Numbered from the stretch's first letter, positions 18,814-30,025 are shown. The stretch is DNA of 38,571 nucleotides from Rhodovibrio sodomensis (GCF_016583645.1 NZ_NRRL01000039.1:1-38571), one strand, 5' to 3'. The notes: generated by a model from the sequence alone, not told the origin. Translations and numbers: made by a program.

Positions 18814-18859
18814 AGCTACATGCCTGAAGGTCGAAACGGCCTTCGACCATGTAGCTCTA
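18811..18859. repeat. Palindromic repeat, A-prime copy, overlapping the moeA stop
   Basis: TAGAGCTACATG (18811-18822) and CATGTAGCTCTA (18848-18859) pair perfectly over 12 bp. An inner stem GGTCGAA/TTCGACC (18829-18835 with 18842-18848) closes the hairpin. The first TAG is the moeA stop codon. No T run follows, so it is not a standard intrinsic terminator. Its right end, GCTCTAACTTGTTGAA, is the tail of the next element, so the two copies are joined head to head. Confidence 0.75.
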
Positions 18860-18920
18860 ACTTGTTGAATATAGGACAAGTTTCAGCTGACAGGTGAGCC
18901 ACCTTTCAGCATCTTGCCCT
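18854..18920 (-). repeat. ~67-bp palindromic repeat, copy A
   Basis: On the plus strand this begins GCTCTAACTTGTTGAATA, continues through CAGCTGACAGGTG and CACCTTTCAGCATC, and ends TTGCCCT. A hairpin forms between the AGGTG and CACCT segments. AACTTGT (18859-18865) and ACAAGTT (18876-18882) form a second small dyad. The same layout recurs at 19971-20038 and 26828-26887. Confidence 0.75.
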
Positions 18921-18995
18921 AGGGTCGGGTGGGGTCGAGCGGCCTTGCGGGTGCACCTTCTGCGTGACAAGCAAATCGTCGCGCGCGAAAACCGG

Positions 18996-19024
18996 TTGAC
19001 GACACGCTGGAACCAAAGTAGAAC
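18996..19024 (+). promoter_or_regulatory. lexA promoter with overlapping SOS box
   Basis: TTGACG (-35, 18996-19001), 17-bp spacer, TAGAAC (-10, 19019-19024). GAAC-N7-GAAC at 19010-19024 is the reverse form of the alphaproteobacterial LexA box GTTC-N7-GTTC, and it covers the whole -10 box. LexA bound here would block its own transcription. The start site would be near 19031, leaving a leader of about 200 nt before the lexA ATG. In the rest of the 418-bp gap 18814-19231 I see only the repeats. Confidence 0.85.
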
Positions 19025-19231
19025 ACGGCGTCGAGTTGATGCTTTGTTCCGCGCTACCGGGGCGCTCCTCAGGCGCCGTCGGGATTTCCCGGCCCACCGT
19101 CGCGGCGCGACCGGGCGCCCCGGTGGTTCGGATTCACGGGTGGACAGGCTGCATCCGGGTGTCGTTCCGGGCGCCGGCCGGTGCGGAGGACGGGCAGCCT
19201 CGGGGGGCAAAACAGCGAAGCGGATGCCAAC

Positions 19232-19972
19232 ATGCTGACGCGCAAACAACACGAACTGCTGCTGTATATCCACAAGCATCTCGGCGAACACGGCGTCTCG
19301 CCCTCGTTCGACGAGATGAAGGAAGCGCTCAACCTCAAGTCCAAGTCCGGGATCCACCGTCTGATCAGCGGACTGGAGGAGCGCGGCTTCATCCGGCGCC
19401 TGCCGCATCGCGCCCGGGCGCTGGAGGTGCTGCGCCTGCCGGGCGAGCCGTCGGCGCACGCCGGCGACGGCCCGCAGACCGGTCCGGGCACCCCGCAGCC
19501 CGGTGCCGGCGCGTCGCCGGCCGGCAGCAACGTGGTGCAGGCGAACTTCCGCGCGCCGACCGTGCCGGACCCCGGGGCGGACGCGCAGCGCCTGCACCTG
19601 CCCCTGTTCGGCCGGATCGCCGCCGGCACGCCGATCGAGGCCCTGCGCGACGAAAGCGCGTTCGTCGAAATTCCGCCCAGCATGATCGGGGACGGCGAAC
19701 ATTACTGCCTGGAAGTCGACGGCGATTCGATGATCGAGGCGGGCATCCACGACGGCGACACGGTGGTCATCCGGCGCGGCGAGCACGCGGAGCCCGGGTC
19801 GATCGTGGTCGCCCTGGTCGACGGCGAGGAGGCCACCCTGAAGCGGATCCGCCGGCGCGGCTACTCGATCGCGCTGGAGCCCGCGAACGCCGGCTACGAA
19901 ACCCGCATCTACCCGCCCGAACGGGTCAAGGTGCAGGGCCGTCTGGTCGCCCTGCTGCGCCGCTACCACTAG
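19232..19972 (+). CDS. lexA: SOS-response transcriptional repressor LexA
   Basis: Represses DNA-damage genes until RecA filaments trigger self-cleavage. The 246 residues have an N-terminal winged helix ([17 protein letters not shown]...) and a long glycine/proline-rich linker (about residues 72-118). The S24 peptidase domain follows, with cleavage site Ala131-Gly132 ([10 protein letters not shown]), nucleophile Ser166 (DGDSMIEAG) and Lys204 (EEATLKRI). The linker is much longer than in E. coli (202 residues in total), as is usual in alphaproteobacteria. The ATG at 19232 matches the canonical start. The stop TAG merges into repeat copy B. Confidence 0.97.
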   Translation: MLTRKQHELLLYIHKHLGEHGVSPSFDEMKEALNLKSKSGIHRLISGLEERGFIRRLPHRARALEVLRLPGEPSAHAGDGPQTGPGTPQPGAGASPAGSNVVQANFRAPTVPDPGADAQRLHLPLFGRIAAGTPIEALRDESAFVEIPPSMIGDGEHYCLEVDGDSMIEAGIHDGDTVVIRRGEHAEPGSIVVALVDGEEATLKRIRRRGYSIALEPANAGYETRIYPPERVKVQGRLVALLRRYH

Positions 19973-20038
19973 AGCAAGATGCTGAAAGGTGAAGCCACCT
20001 CGCAGCTGACTCTTGGCCTCTTTTCAAGCAGTTAGAGC
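19971..20038 (+). repeat. ~67-bp palindromic repeat, copy B, overlapping the lexA stop
   Basis: Begins AGAGCAAGATGCTGAAAGGTG, has a short loop, then CACCTCGCAGCTGA, CTCTTGGCCT, and ends GTTAGAGC. It is in inverse orientation to copy A and about 80% alike by eye. Preceded by T, its first bases form the lexA TAG stop. It lies between the convergent lexA and comEC stops, where no standard terminator is seen. Confidence 0.75.
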
Positions 20039-20155
20039 AAAATCGCAGAAAGCCGAACGGGCGTGCGCCCCGGCGACGGGCTCTGCTCCGACCCGATCGC
20101 GACCCGGCCGGCGGTTGTTCGAATGTCGGGGATGTCCGCACGCCGCGACCCGAGG

Positions 20156-22309
20156 CTAGTCCCGTCCGCGCTGGCGGACCCAGGGGCGGCGGCCGCGGTG
20201 CGCCCGGACGCTGTCGACCCTGGGCCCGTCGCGCGCAAGGTAGATGGTGTGGGCGCCGTCGCGCCACAGGTCGAAACGGTCGATCACGACCGCCGGTCGA
20301 GCGCAGCGGGTCCGGCGCACCGGCAGCACCGCGACCACGACATCGGCCATCCGGCAGTCCTCGGCGAGCGCCCGTCCGTCGCGGACCAGGGCCACCGTCA
20401 GCCCGTGCTTCCGGAACAGACAGGCGAGCGGATCGCAGCTCAGCGCCGCCCCGTCGGCCAGCCCCCAGGGCGGCCAGGTGTGCACCTGCTGGGTCCCCAG
20501 GCGGCGCTGCCAGACATCGCGGCTGAACCGCTCCCGGCGCTGCGTGCTGACCCACAGGTCGCCGTCGGCCGCGCGCACGCCGATCAGGCGGGCGTCGCCG
20601 GTCACCAACAGATCGGGCCGCGCGGTGAGCGGCACGCTGAGGCAGCCGGCCGCGACCGCCGCCAGGCCCCAGAGCCGCCAGCGCGTTCGCCACAGGCATA
20701 GCCACAGACCGCCGGCGACCATCAGCGCAAGGGCCGGCAGGCTGGGCGACGGCAGCACGACCACCGATCCCGGCCAGCCGGCGACCGTTTCCGCCGTCGC
20801 CAGCATGCCGGCGACCCCCCAGCCCATGATGCTCAGCACCGGCCCGTCGAGCCCCAGCGGCATCAGCGTGAACGCGATGAGCGCGGCCGGCATGATCCAG
20901 AACGCGGTCAGCGGCACCGCGACCAGGTTCGCCGCCAGCCCGTACAGCGCGAGCCGGTTGAAGTGGAACACCGCGAACGGCCCGGTTGCCAGGATCGCGA
21001 TCACGCTGGTCAGCGCCACGCCGCCGGCGTAGAGCGCGATCCGCGCGGGCAGGCCAAGCGCGCTGGTCCGCCCGAAACTGCGCGTGCGCACCACCTCGTA
21101 GGTCGCCACCAGGCCCATCGCGGCGGCGAACGACATCTGGAACGACGCGCCGGTCAGGCTTTCCGGGTGCAGCAGCAGCACGACGAACGCCGCCCAGGCG
21201 ACCAGGCGCATGCTGAGCGCGCTGCGGTCGAGCGCGACCGCGAGCAGCACCAGCGCCAGCATCAGGAAGGCGCGCTGGGTCGGCACGGTCGCGCCGACCA
21301 GCCAGAGGTAGCAGAAGCCCGCGATGGCGGCGGCGAGCGCCGCCCACTTTTTCGCCTGCACCCGCACCGCAAGCGGCGGCACCAGCGCGATCGCCGCCCG
21401 CACGGCGAAGAACACCAGCCCCGCGATCAGGCCGACGTGCAGGCCGGAGATCGCCAGCAGGTGCGCCAGCCCCGAGTCCCGCATCGCCTGCAGCACGGCG
21501 TCCGGGATCGCGCCGCGCTCCCCGGTCATCAGGGCCGCCGCGACCGTGCCCGAGCGCCCAGGCACGGCGGCGCGCACGTGGCTTGCGATCGTCTGCCGCC
21601 GTTCGGCCCACCACAGGTCCCAGGCGTTCGGCCCCGCGCCCGGGGCGCGGGCGAGCCGCTCGACCCGGCCGAGTGCGAAGCCAACCGCTCCGAGCCGCTC
21701 GAAATAGGCCCGCCGGGCGAAGTCGTACGCCCCCGGGGCCGCCGGCTCCGGCGGCGGCGACAGCACCGCCAGCAGCCGCACCCGGTCGCCCGGCAGGACG
21801 TCGGGCGCCCCGGCGGAGACGGTGACGCGCACCACCGCCGGCGTGTCGGCCGGGTCGAGCCGCGCGACCTGCGGATTGCCCAGACGCAGACGATGGCCGG
21901 TCTCCCGCGGCTCGACCTCGAGCACAGTCGCGTGCACCCGGGCGGGCCCGTGCTCCGCGTGCAGGATCGGCGCGGCAACCAGATGCGTGCGCAATTGGGC
22001 GGCGCCGAACCCGGCACCGACCGCCCCCAGCGCCAGCGCGCCCAGCATGACCCAGGTCCGGCCGCGCGCCTGCAGCGCGTACAGCGCGGCGAAACCGACG
22101 ACGACCAGCCCGATCCAGCCGGGCGGCTCGGTCGGCAACGCGAAGTAGACGGCGATCCCAGTGCCGAAGCCGACCGGCAGCCAGAGCGCCCAGCGGGCGC
22201 GCTCCGCGAGCAGGCGCACCTGCAGGGCAAGCCACAGCGACGCCAGGCGACCGTAAACCGCTTCCGCCGCCGTCTGCCGCCCTGCCCGCGCCCGCACCCG
22301 TCCCGGCAC
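20156..22309 (-). CDS. comEC: ComEC/Rec2 family competence/DNA-uptake membrane protein
   Basis: An inner-membrane channel protein for single-stranded DNA uptake. About 717 residues: two N-terminal membrane segments, an OB-like DUF4131 region, and a multi-pass competence domain with the diagnostic [17 protein letters not shown]. Further membrane helices and a soluble C-terminal region follow; I see no metallo-beta-lactamase HxHxDH motif, so the hydrolase domain is lost or degenerate, as in many alphaproteobacteria. The start is uncertain. The GTG at 22309 follows GGGAG; a GTG at 22333 is an alternative, and an ATG at 22648 would overlap gltX. The interval 22310-22571 is divergent promoter space with no feature I can name. 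Confidence 0.85.
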   Translation of the reverse strand: MPGRVRARAGRQTAAEAVYGRLASLWLALQVRLLAERARWALWLPVGFGTGIAVYFALPTEPPGWIGLVVVGFAALYALQARGRTWVMLGALALGAVGAGFGAAQLRTHLVAAPILHAEHGPARVHATVLEVEPRETGHRLRLGNPQVARLDPADTPAVVRVTVSAGAPDVLPGDRVRLLAVLSPPPEPAAPGAYDFARRAYFERLGAVGFALGRVERLARAPGAGPNAWDLWWAERRQTIASHVRAAVPGRSGTVAAALMTGERGAIPDAVLQAMRDSGLAHLLAISGLHVGLIAGLVFFAVRAAIALVPPLAVRVQAKKWAALAAAIAGFCYLWLVGATVPTQRAFLMLALVLLAVALDRSALSMRLVAWAAFVVLLLHPESLTGASFQMSFAAAMGLVATYEVVRTRSFGRTSALGLPARIALYAGGVALTSVIAILATGPFAVFHFNRLALYGLAANLVAVPLTAFWIMPAALIAFTLMPLGLDGPVLSIMGWGVAGMLATAETVAGWPGSVVVLPSPSLPALALMVAGGLWLCLWRTRWRLWGLAAVAAGCLSVPLTARPDLLVTGDARLIGVRAADGDLWVSTQRRERFSRDVWQRRLGTQQVHTWPPWGLADGAALSCDPLACLFRKHGLTVALVRDGRALAEDCRMADVVVAVLPVRRTRCARPAVVIDRFDLWRDGAHTIYLARDGPRVDSVRAHRGRRPWVRQRGRD

Positions 22310-22571
22310 ATCCCCGCTCCCGACCGCCCACACGCGATCGCATGCTAGCAGATGCGCGGTGACGGTGTACCCGCCGCCGGCGCCCGGGCGTCCACGCGCG
22401 GTCCCACAGGGGAGCCGACAGGGCGTCCGACGCGCTCGGTTCGCGCCCCGTGGCGCGCCCGGCCACGCTGTGCTAAACCCGCGCGCCCAAGCCGTCCCGT
22501 TCGCGCGCGGCCGCTTGCGCCCGCACCAGCGCGCCGGCCGCCCGACACGCACACCGCTTTCGAGGAGCCCA

Positions 22572-24008
22572 ATGAGCGTCGTCACCCGTTTCGCGCCCTC
22601 GCCCACCGGGTACCTGCACATCGGCGGTGCGCGCACGGCGCTGTTCAACTGGCTGTTCGCGCGCCATCACGGCGGGAGCTTCCTGCTGCGGATCGAGGAT
22701 ACCGACCGCAAGCGCTCCACCCCCGAGGCGATCCAGGCGATCCTGGACGGGCTGAAGTGGCTGGGCCTGGAGTGGGACGCGCCGCCGACCTACCAGTCCA
22801 AGCGGCTGGAGCGGCACGCCGAGGTCGCCTACCAGCTGCTCGCCGACGGCAACGCCTATCGCTGCTACGCCACCCAGGACGAGCTGGAGGCGATGCGCGA
22901 GCAGGCGCGCAAGGAAGGTCGGCCGATCAAGTACGACGGCCGCTGGCGCGACCGCGATCCCGCCGAAGCCCCGGACGACATCACCCCCTGCATCCGCATC
23001 CGCATGCCGCAGGACGGCAGCACCACGCTGAACGACCGGGTGCAGGGCGAGGTCACGGTCGACAACGCCCAGCTCGACGACATGGTGATCCTGCGCCAGG
23101 ACGGGACGCCGACCTATAACCTGTCGGTCGTGGTCGACGACTACGACATGGGTATCACCGACGTGATCCGGGGCGACGACCACCTGACCAACGCGTTCAA
23201 GCAGGCGAAGGTGTACGCCCTGCTCGGCTGGCAGGCGCCGGCGTTCGCTCACATCCCGCTGATCCACGGCCCCGACGGCGCCAAGATGTCCAAGCGCCAC
23301 GGCGCGGTCGGCGTCGAGACCTACCGCGACCAGGGCTATCTGCCCGAAGCCATGCGCAACTACCTGCTACGCCTGGGCTGGGGCCACGGCGACCTGGAGA
23401 TCGTCTCGACCGAGAAAGCGATCGAGCTGTTCGACCTGGACGGCGTGGGCAAGTCGGCCGCGCGGTTCGACTTCGACAAGCTGGACAACTTCAACGGCCA
23501 CTACATGCGCCAAGCCGACGACACCCGCCTGACCGACCTGGTGCAGGAACGCCTGGAGGCGGAGCTGGGCCGCGAGCTGACCGGGGACGACCGGTCCCGC
23601 CTGCTGGCCGGCATGGACGGGCTGAAGCAGCGCGCCAAGACGCTGCGGGATCTGAGCGAAAGCGCGCAGTTCTACGTCCAGCGGCCGAAACAGCTGACGC
23701 CAAAGGCCGACAAGCAGCTGAGCGACGACGCGCGCGCCCGTCTCGGCAAGCTGGCCGAGCGATTGGCGGAGGTGTCCAACTGGAACCAGGATCTGCTGGA
23801 AAGCGAGACCCGGGACTTCGCCGAGGGCCTCGACCTTGGCCTGGGCAAGGTCGCACAGCCGCTGCGGGCCGCGCTGACCGGCTCGACCGTTTCCCCCGGG
23901 ATCTTCGAGGTGATGGAGGTGCTGGGCCGGCAGGAAACGCTCGCCCGCCTGCGCGCGGCGGCCGAAGCCGACGACACCGGCGACACCGGCACCGGGGACG
24001 CGGACTGA
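22572..24008 (+). CDS. gltX: Glutamate--tRNA ligase
   Basis: Charges tRNA-Glu (and possibly tRNA-Gln if non-discriminating). The 478-residue class I synthetase has the HIGH variant HIGG at residues 16-19 within [21 protein letters not shown] and KMSKR at 238-242. The C-terminal helical anticodon domain includes FNGHYMRQ and [13 protein letters not shown] segments. The ATG at 22572 follows GAGGAG. Many alphaproteobacteria carry two GltX copies; only this one is in the window. gltA follows on the same strand but with its own promoter. Confidence 0.96.
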   Translation: MSVVTRFAPSPTGYLHIGGARTALFNWLFARHHGGSFLLRIEDTDRKRSTPEAIQAILDGLKWLGLEWDAPPTYQSKRLERHAEVAYQLLADGNAYRCYATQDELEAMREQARKEGRPIKYDGRWRDRDPAEAPDDITPCIRIRMPQDGSTTLNDRVQGEVTVDNAQLDDMVILRQDGTPTYNLSVVVDDYDMGITDVIRGDDHLTNAFKQAKVYALLGWQAPAFAHIPLIHGPDGAKMSKRHGAVGVETYRDQGYLPEAMRNYLLRLGWGHGDLEIVSTEKAIELFDLDGVGKSAARFDFDKLDNFNGHYMRQADDTRLTDLVQERLEAELGRELTGDDRSRLLAGMDGLKQRAKTLRDLSESAQFYVQRPKQLTPKADKQLSDDARARLGKLAERLAEVSNWNQDLLESETRDFAEGLDLGLGKVAQPLRAALTGSTVSPGIFEVMEVLGRQETLARLRAAAEADDTGDTGTGDAD

Positions 24009-24057
24009 CCCGCGCGCGGCCGGCGACCGGCCGGCACGGGCGCGGAGCTATGGCGCG

Positions 24058-24087
24058 TTGATCGCCACCCCCCCTAGCTTCTATGCT
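24058..24087 (+). promoter_or_regulatory. Putative gltA promoter
   Basis: TTGATC (24058-24063) and TATGCT (24082-24087) are separated by 18 bp. Transcription would begin near 24094, about 60 nt before the gltA ATG. This suggests gltA can be transcribed independently of gltX. Confidence 0.5.
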
Positions 24088-24154
24088 GCGATGCAGCTAA
24101 TTTCCGCCCGAGTAGCGGGTACCTACCTCCAACAGTTACACGGAAAGCAGGGCC

Positions 24155-25486
<1,332 letters not shown>

Positions 25487-25507
25487 ACTTCTCGCCGACG
25501 CAACCGA

Positions 25508-25544
25508 CGAAAAGCCCCGCACCGTCCCTGGCGCGGGGCTTTTT
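25508..25544. terminator. Bidirectional intrinsic terminator between gltA and lpxB
   Basis: A 10-bp stem (25511-25520 with 25533-25542, AAAGCCCCGC paired with GCGGGGCTTT) has a 12-nt loop. It is flanked by five T on the plus strand and four A on the left, so it can stop transcription from both gltA and the convergent lpx operon. Confidence 0.88.
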
Positions 25545-25578
25545 CGTGGACTGTGCGAAGCGCCCGACAGCGCGACTT

Positions 25579-26808
25579 TTATACCCCGGCTCCACTGGCA
25601 GGAGAGCGGATCTGATTGTGATGGTCTCCGCCCTGCCCGTGCTCGCCGACTTCCCGCAGCACGATCCGGGCGGCCTTGCGGCTGGGCGGCTCGCCGAACG
25701 CGCCCAGCGCCCGCGCGGCCTCCTGACAGGCGCTGACGTAGGCGGCACGGCGCTCGGTGTCGTCCAGCAGCGGCTGCAGCGCGTCGGCCAGCTTGCCGGG
25801 CGTGCAGTCCTGCTGCAGCATCTCCGGCTGAATCGCGCGGTCCATCACCAGGTTGGGCAGGCTGACGTAGCGCACCCGGATCAGCCGGCGCGCTAGGAAC
25901 GCGGTCACGCGGTTGACCCGGTAGGCAATCACCGCCGGCACCTGGGCGACCGCCAGTTCGACGGCGACCGTGCCCGACGCCGCGATCGCGGCGTGCGCGG
26001 CCGCAAACGCCGCGTAGCGGTTCTCCGCCCCGGTCACGACCGTCACCGGCACCGGCCAAGCCCGCGTCGCCCGGCGCACCCGCCGCGCCACCCCGGCCAC
26101 CGTCGGCAGCACGACGTGCAGGTCGGGCAGCCGATCCGCGAGCCGCACCACGGTCTCCTCGAACACCGGCAGCAGCCGCTTGACCTCGCTCTTCCGGCTG
26201 CCCGGCAGCAGACAGATCACCGGGGCCTGCTGCGGGATTGTGTGGGCCCGCCGGAAGCCGTCGGCATCGAACGTGCGACCGGCCGTCTCGACCACCGGAT
26301 GGCCGACGAAGCTGGTCGCCAGGCCGTGCTGCTCGAAAATCGGCGGCTCGAACGGCAGCAGGGCCAGCAAATGGTCCAGGTAGCCCGCCATCGTGCGGGC
26401 GCGCCAGGGTTTCCACGCCCAGACCTGCGGGGCGACGTAGTGGATCCGCGGGCAGCCGATCCCGGCCAGCTTGCGCATTACGCGCAGGCTGAACGACGGG
26501 CTGTCGATCGTGACCACCGCGTCCGGCCGGGCGGCGCGCGCCGCGGCGACCGTCTGGCGCATCCGGCGCAGGATCTTGGCCAGGTGCGGCAGCACCTCCG
26601 CCAAGCCCATCACCGACAGATCGCTCATCGGGAACAGGCTTTGCAGCCCTTCCGCCTGCATCCGCTCGCCGCCGACGCCGGCGAAGCGCACGCGGCCCTG
26701 CGTCTCGGCCTTGAGCTCGGCCATCAGACGGGCACCCAGCTGATCGCCCGACGGTTCCCCCGCGATCAGAAAGATCAGCGGCGCGGCAGTCTCCGTGGTG
26801 CCCGTCAT
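25579..26808 (-). CDS. lpxB: Lipid-A-disaccharide synthase
   Basis: GT19 glycosyltransferase joining UDP-2,3-diacylglucosamine and lipid X into the lipid A disaccharide at the inner membrane. 409 residues: LIAGEPSGDQLGARLM near the N-terminus, FAGVGGERM, HYVAPQVWAW, FVGHPVVE and LLPGSRKSEVKRLLP are all family motifs. The ATG at 26808 places LIAGEPSGD at the expected position; an in-frame start at 26850 lies within repeat copy C. It is the last gene of the cluster, 75 bp after lpxI with that repeat between them. Confidence 0.96.
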   Translation of the reverse strand: MTGTTETAAPLIFLIAGEPSGDQLGARLMAELKAETQGRVRFAGVGGERMQAEGLQSLFPMSDLSVMGLAEVLPHLAKILRRMRQTVAAARAARPDAVVTIDSPSFSLRVMRKLAGIGCPRIHYVAPQVWAWKPWRARTMAGYLDHLLALLPFEPPIFEQHGLATSFVGHPVVETAGRTFDADGFRRAHTIPQQAPVICLLPGSRKSEVKRLLPVFEETVVRLADRLPDLHVVLPTVAGVARRVRRATRAWPVPVTVVTGAENRYAAFAAAHAAIAASGTVAVELAVAQVPAVIAYRVNRVTAFLARRLIRVRYVSLPNLVMDRAIQPEMLQQDCTPGKLADALQPLLDDTERRAAYVSACQEAARALGAFGEPPSRKAARIVLREVGEHGQGGDHHNQIRSPASGAGV

Positions 26809-26827
26809 CGAACGATCCCTAAGGCTT

Positions 26828-26887
26828 GGGGCATGCTGCCGAAAGATCACCTTTCAGCTAAATCTTGCCCTTTATTCAGGAAGTTAG
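26828..26887 (-). repeat. ~67-bp palindromic repeat, copy C, overlapping the lpxI stop
   Basis: Read on the minus strand it starts CTAACTTCCTGAATAAAGGG, continues CAAGATTTAGCTGAAAGGTG and ends near GCAGCATGCCCC. It is a more diverged copy of the family at 18854 and 19971. The TAA in its first bases is the lpxI stop codon. It occupies nearly all of the lpxI-lpxB gap, the only sizeable gap in the lpx segment. Confidence 0.65.
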
Positions 26888-27729
26888 CCGGCAAGCGCGC
26901 CGTCGACGCCGGTGTCGTCGACGCCGTAGACGAACAGGCCGGCGGCATCGGCGGCGGCGATGGTATCCTCGGGGTCGACCATCAGCGCGCCCTGCGCGCT
27001 CACCGCGATGCCGCGCAGCCCGGCCGTCCGCGCGCCCTCGACCGTGCGGGTGCCGATGGTCGGCAGGTCGGCGCGTGCATCCTGTTGCGGCTTCTTGATC
27101 TTGACCAGAACCCCGCCGGGGCCGGGCCGGCGCAGCTCGGCGCAGCGCGCGAGCAGGCGGTCGGTGCCCTCGATCGCCTCGAGCCCCAAAACCATGCCCT
27201 GCTGCACGACCACGGCCTGCCCGACATCCTGCTGGCCAAGCGCGTGGGCGACCGACAGGCCGCGCCGGATGTCGGCGAACGCCGCATCGTCCGGCGCGTG
27301 CCGGCCGAGCACACCCGCGCCGGCCAGCACGTCGGGCAGCACCTCGTGCAGGCCGACCATCCGGAAACCTTCGCGTTCCAGCAGGTCCATGACCGCGCGC
27401 AGCAAGCCGTCGTCGCCGAGCGCGCGGGTCCCCAGGCGGCCCAGGAAGCGCGCCGCCGTGAGGTCCGGCCGGACCTCCCCGAACGACGGGCGGCGGACCG
27501 GACCCGCCATCACCAAGTCCCGGCACCCGGCCGTCCTGAGCGCCTTCAGCGTGGGACCGGCGGCGCCCAGCCGGGTCCACAGGTGCGCGACCTCGCCGTC
27601 GACGGTCGCCGGGTCGGTCTGGCCTCGAAAGGCGACGACGAACACCTCCCGGCCCTGGCGGCGGCAATGCTCGACGATCTGGCGGGGCAGCGGGCCGCCG
27701 CCAGCGAGGACGCCCAGTTTACCCGGCAT
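26884..27729 (-). CDS. lpxI: UDP-2,3-diacylglucosamine diphosphatase LpxI
   Basis: Hydrolyses UDP-2,3-diacylglucosamine to lipid X in place of LpxH, as in most alphaproteobacteria. The 281 residues match the DUF1009/LpxI family. LGVLAGGGPLPRQIVEHCRRQGR lies at the N-terminus, DLVMAGPVRRPSF in the middle, and the C-terminal catalytic domain has GQAVVVQQGMVLGLEAIEGTD and LVKIKKPQQDARADLPTIG. Its start overlaps the lpxA stop by 11 bp. Confidence 0.95.
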   Translation of the reverse strand: MPGKLGVLAGGGPLPRQIVEHCRRQGREVFVVAFRGQTDPATVDGEVAHLWTRLGAAGPTLKALRTAGCRDLVMAGPVRRPSFGEVRPDLTAARFLGRLGTRALGDDGLLRAVMDLLEREGFRMVGLHEVLPDVLAGAGVLGRHAPDDAAFADIRRGLSVAHALGQQDVGQAVVVQQGMVLGLEAIEGTDRLLARCAELRRPGPGGVLVKIKKPQQDARADLPTIGTRTVEGARTAGLRGIAVSAQGALMVDPEDTIAAADAAGLFVYGVDDTGVDGALAG

Positions 27730-28522
27730 TCCCCGCCTGCGGCTGGCAGAGCGACCGGCTGGAATCGGCCTGAATGAAGTCGATCAGGTCGTCGACGACA
27801 TGCACGTCGCCGTACTTCTGGGCGAGCCGGTCGAGCCGCGTGCGGAACGTGCCCTCGCCGCCATGGAACAAATCCTCGTAGGCGGCGCGCAGCTTCTGCA
27901 CGTCCGACTTCGCGACCCCGCGCCGCTTCAGGCCGACCAGGTTGAGACCGTTCAGGCGCGCGCGGTTGCCAGTGACCAGGCCATACGGGATGACGTCGTT
28001 TTCCACCCCCGACATGCCGCCGATCATCGCGCCGGCCCCGATCCGGCAAAACTGATGCACGGCCGAGAGACCGCCGACGAATGCGTTCGCGCCGACCTGT
28101 ACATGGCCCGCCAGGGTCGCCTGGTTCGCCATGATCACGCCTTCGCCGATCCGGCAGTCGTGAGCGACGTGCGCGCCGATCATCAGGACGCAGTTCCGGC
28201 CGACGGAGGTGACCAACTGGTCGCCCTTTGTACCGGGGTTGAGGGTGCAGTGCTCGCGGATGACGGTGCCGGCGCCGACTTCCAGCCAGGACGTCTCACC
28301 CTTGTACTTGAGGTCCTGCGGGGGCGTTCCGACGGCCGCAAAGGGATACACCTGAACGCCGGCACCAAGACGCGTGTGGCCTTCGACGACGACGTGGCTG
28401 TGGATCACCACACCCGCTTCGAGCACGACGTTCGGCCCGACCGTGCTGTACGGGCCGACCGAGACGTCGTCGGCGAGCTCGGCCGACGGATCCACGATGG
28501 CGGTGGCGTGAATTTCGGACAT
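27719..28522 (-). CDS. lpxA: Acyl-ACP--UDP-N-acetylglucosamine O-acyltransferase
   Basis: First step of lipid A synthesis, transferring a 3-hydroxyacyl chain to UDP-GlcNAc. The 267 residues comprise a left-handed beta-helix of hexapeptide repeats followed by a helical C-terminus. The catalytic His is His121 in MIGAHVAHDCRIG, and HQFCRIGAGAMIGG is the conserved downstream coil. The ATG at 28522 overlaps the fabZ stop in TGATG; a TTG at 28525 is less likely. Confidence 0.97.
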   Translation of the reverse strand: MSEIHATAIVDPSAELADDVSVGPYSTVGPNVVLEAGVVIHSHVVVEGHTRLGAGVQVYPFAAVGTPPQDLKYKGETSWLEVGAGTVIREHCTLNPGTKGDQLVTSVGRNCVLMIGAHVAHDCRIGEGVIMANQATLAGHVQVGANAFVGGLSAVHQFCRIGAGAMIGGMSGVENDVIPYGLVTGNRARLNGLNLVGLKRRGVAKSDVQKLRAAYEDLFHGGEGTFRTRLDRLAQKYGDVHVVDDLIDFIQADSSRSLCQPQAGNAG

Positions 28523-28992
28523 CAATCATCCATGATCATCGCGGAGAAGGTCGCCTGCGCCACCCGCACGTCATCGACCTTCGCTTCGGAACGGAACTTC
28601 CAGACGTTGCCGCGGTTGCGCACCTTCTCGACGTGCACCCGCAGCACGTCGCCCGGAAACACCGGCTTGCGGAACCGTGCCTCGTCGACCGTCATGAAAT
28701 AGACCAGCTTGCCGGCGGCTTCCCCTTCCAGCGTCTCGACCACCAGAACGGCGGCCGTCTGGGCCATCGATTCGATGATCAGGACCCCGGGCATCACCGG
28801 CTGACGGGGAAAGTGACCGGGGAAGAACGGCTCGTTGATCGACACGTTCTTAACGCCGGTCGCCTTCACGTTCTTCTGGATGTCGACCACCTTGTCGACC
28901 ATCAGGAAGGGGTAGCGGTGCGGGATCATCTCCATGACCCGCATGATCCCGGCCGACGAGATCTCGGCGCTCTCCCCCCGCTCGTCACTCAT
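28522..28992 (-). CDS. fabZ: 3-hydroxyacyl-[acyl-carrier-protein] dehydratase FabZ
   Basis: Dehydrates 3-hydroxyacyl-ACP in fatty acid elongation and so competes with LpxA/LpxD for the same substrate pool. The 156-residue hotdog protein has [13 protein letters not shown] near residue 25, catalytic His60 ([14 protein letters not shown]) and Glu74 (LIIESMAQ). It overlaps lpxD by 8 bp upstream and lpxA by 1 bp downstream. Confidence 0.97.
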   Translation of the reverse strand: MSDERGESAEISSAGIMRVMEMIPHRYPFLMVDKVVDIQKNVKATGVKNVSINEPFFPGHFPRQPVMPGVLIIESMAQTAAVLVVETLEGEAAGKLVYFMTVDEARFRKPVFPGDVLRVHVEKVRNRGNVWKFRSEAKVDDVRVAQATFSAMIMDD

Positions 28993-30016
28993 CCTTCGTA
29001 CCCTTCGTTTTCAGCAGGCGGTGCCAGATCCCGACCAGCCTGAAGAACTGCTTGGCCGGCATCGCCGGCGTGCCGGCGACGCGCTCGCCGGGCTGGACGT
29101 CGCGCGCAACCCCTGACTGCGCGGCGATCTGGGCGCCCTTGCCGACCCGCAAATGCCCGTTCAAACCGGCCTGCCCGCCGATCGCGACGAAGTCCTCGAT
29201 CACCGTGCTGCCGGCGATTCCCGCCTGCGCGACCACGACGCAGCCGCGTCCAAGGCGCACGTTGTGCCCGATCTGGACCAGATTATCCAGCTTGCAGCCC
29301 GCACCGATCACGGTATCCGGCCCGGCGCCACGGTCGATCGTCGTGTTGGCGCCGATTTCCACGTCGTCCTCGACGATCACCCGGCCCAGCTGCGGGACAT
29401 CCCGGAACGGGAAGTCGGACATGTCGAAGCCGAAGCCACGCTGGCCGATCCGCACCCCAGGGTGCACGTTGACGCGCGCCCCGATCAGACAGTGGCTGAG
29501 CGTGGCGCCCGCGCCCACGACGCTGTCGTCGCCGATCACCACGCCCGGCCCGATCACCGCGTTGGCCGCGATCCAGCAGCGGTCGCCCACGACCGCCCGG
29601 GCGTCGACCACGGCCCCGGGGCCGATCTCGGTGCCTTCGCCGATTTCGGCGCCCTCGCCGATCCGGGCGTTGGCGTCGATCTGGCCGCTCGGCCGGGCGC
29701 CGGGGTGGAACGCCGCCGCGATCGCGGCATAGCCGCGGTACGGCTTGCTGGCAAGCAACAATGCCATCCCGGCGGGCGCCTTCCCTGCCTGCTCCGGCGC
29801 CACGATGCAGCCGCCCGCGGCGCTGGCCCGGAAGTCCTCGGCGTAATGCGGATTGTCCAGGAAGCTCAGGTCCTCGGCCCCGGCCGTCGACAACGGCGCG
29901 ACGCCGCTGAATCGCCGGGCCGGATCGCTGCCCTGGGCGATCTCGGCGCCCGCCAGTTCGGCCAGTTCCTGGAGCGTGAACGGTCCCGCGCGGCGGAAAA
30001 AACGATCATCGACCAT
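28985..30016 (-). CDS. lpxD: UDP-3-O-(3-hydroxyacyl)glucosamine N-acyltransferase
   Basis: Third step of lipid A synthesis. The 343 residues comprise an N-terminal uridine-binding domain ([27 protein letters not shown]) followed by a long hexapeptide-repeat helix. [21 protein letters not shown] holds the catalytic histidine region. A short helical C-terminus ends the protein. It begins 9 bp after the skp stop and overlaps fabZ by 8 bp. Confidence 0.97.
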   Translation of the reverse strand: MVDDRFFRRAGPFTLQELAELAGAEIAQGSDPARRFSGVAPLSTAGAEDLSFLDNPHYAEDFRASAAGGCIVAPEQAGKAPAGMALLLASKPYRGYAAIAAAFHPGARPSGQIDANARIGEGAEIGEGTEIGPGAVVDARAVVGDRCWIAANAVIGPGVVIGDDSVVGAGATLSHCLIGARVNVHPGVRIGQRGFGFDMSDFPFRDVPQLGRVIVEDDVEIGANTTIDRGAGPDTVIGAGCKLDNLVQIGHNVRLGRGCVVVAQAGIAGSTVIEDFVAIGGQAGLNGHLRVGKGAQIAAQSGVARDVQPGERVAGTPAMPAKQFFRLVGIWHRLLKTKGTKDE

Positions 30017-30025
30017 ATCACCGCT

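Noticed and set aside
18811..18859. Hairpin after moeA as an intrinsic terminator
   Set aside because: The stem is strong but no T run follows on either strand, and the sequence belongs to the repeat family.
18894..19238. Possible small gene of 114 codons before lexA
   Set aside because: It starts inside a repeat, runs through the lexA promoter and ends inside lexA in another frame. There is no ribosome-binding site or homology I recognise.
20963..22348. A 461-codon open frame on the plus strand opposite comEC
   Set aside because: Antisense to comEC, charged low-complexity sequence with no family resemblance.
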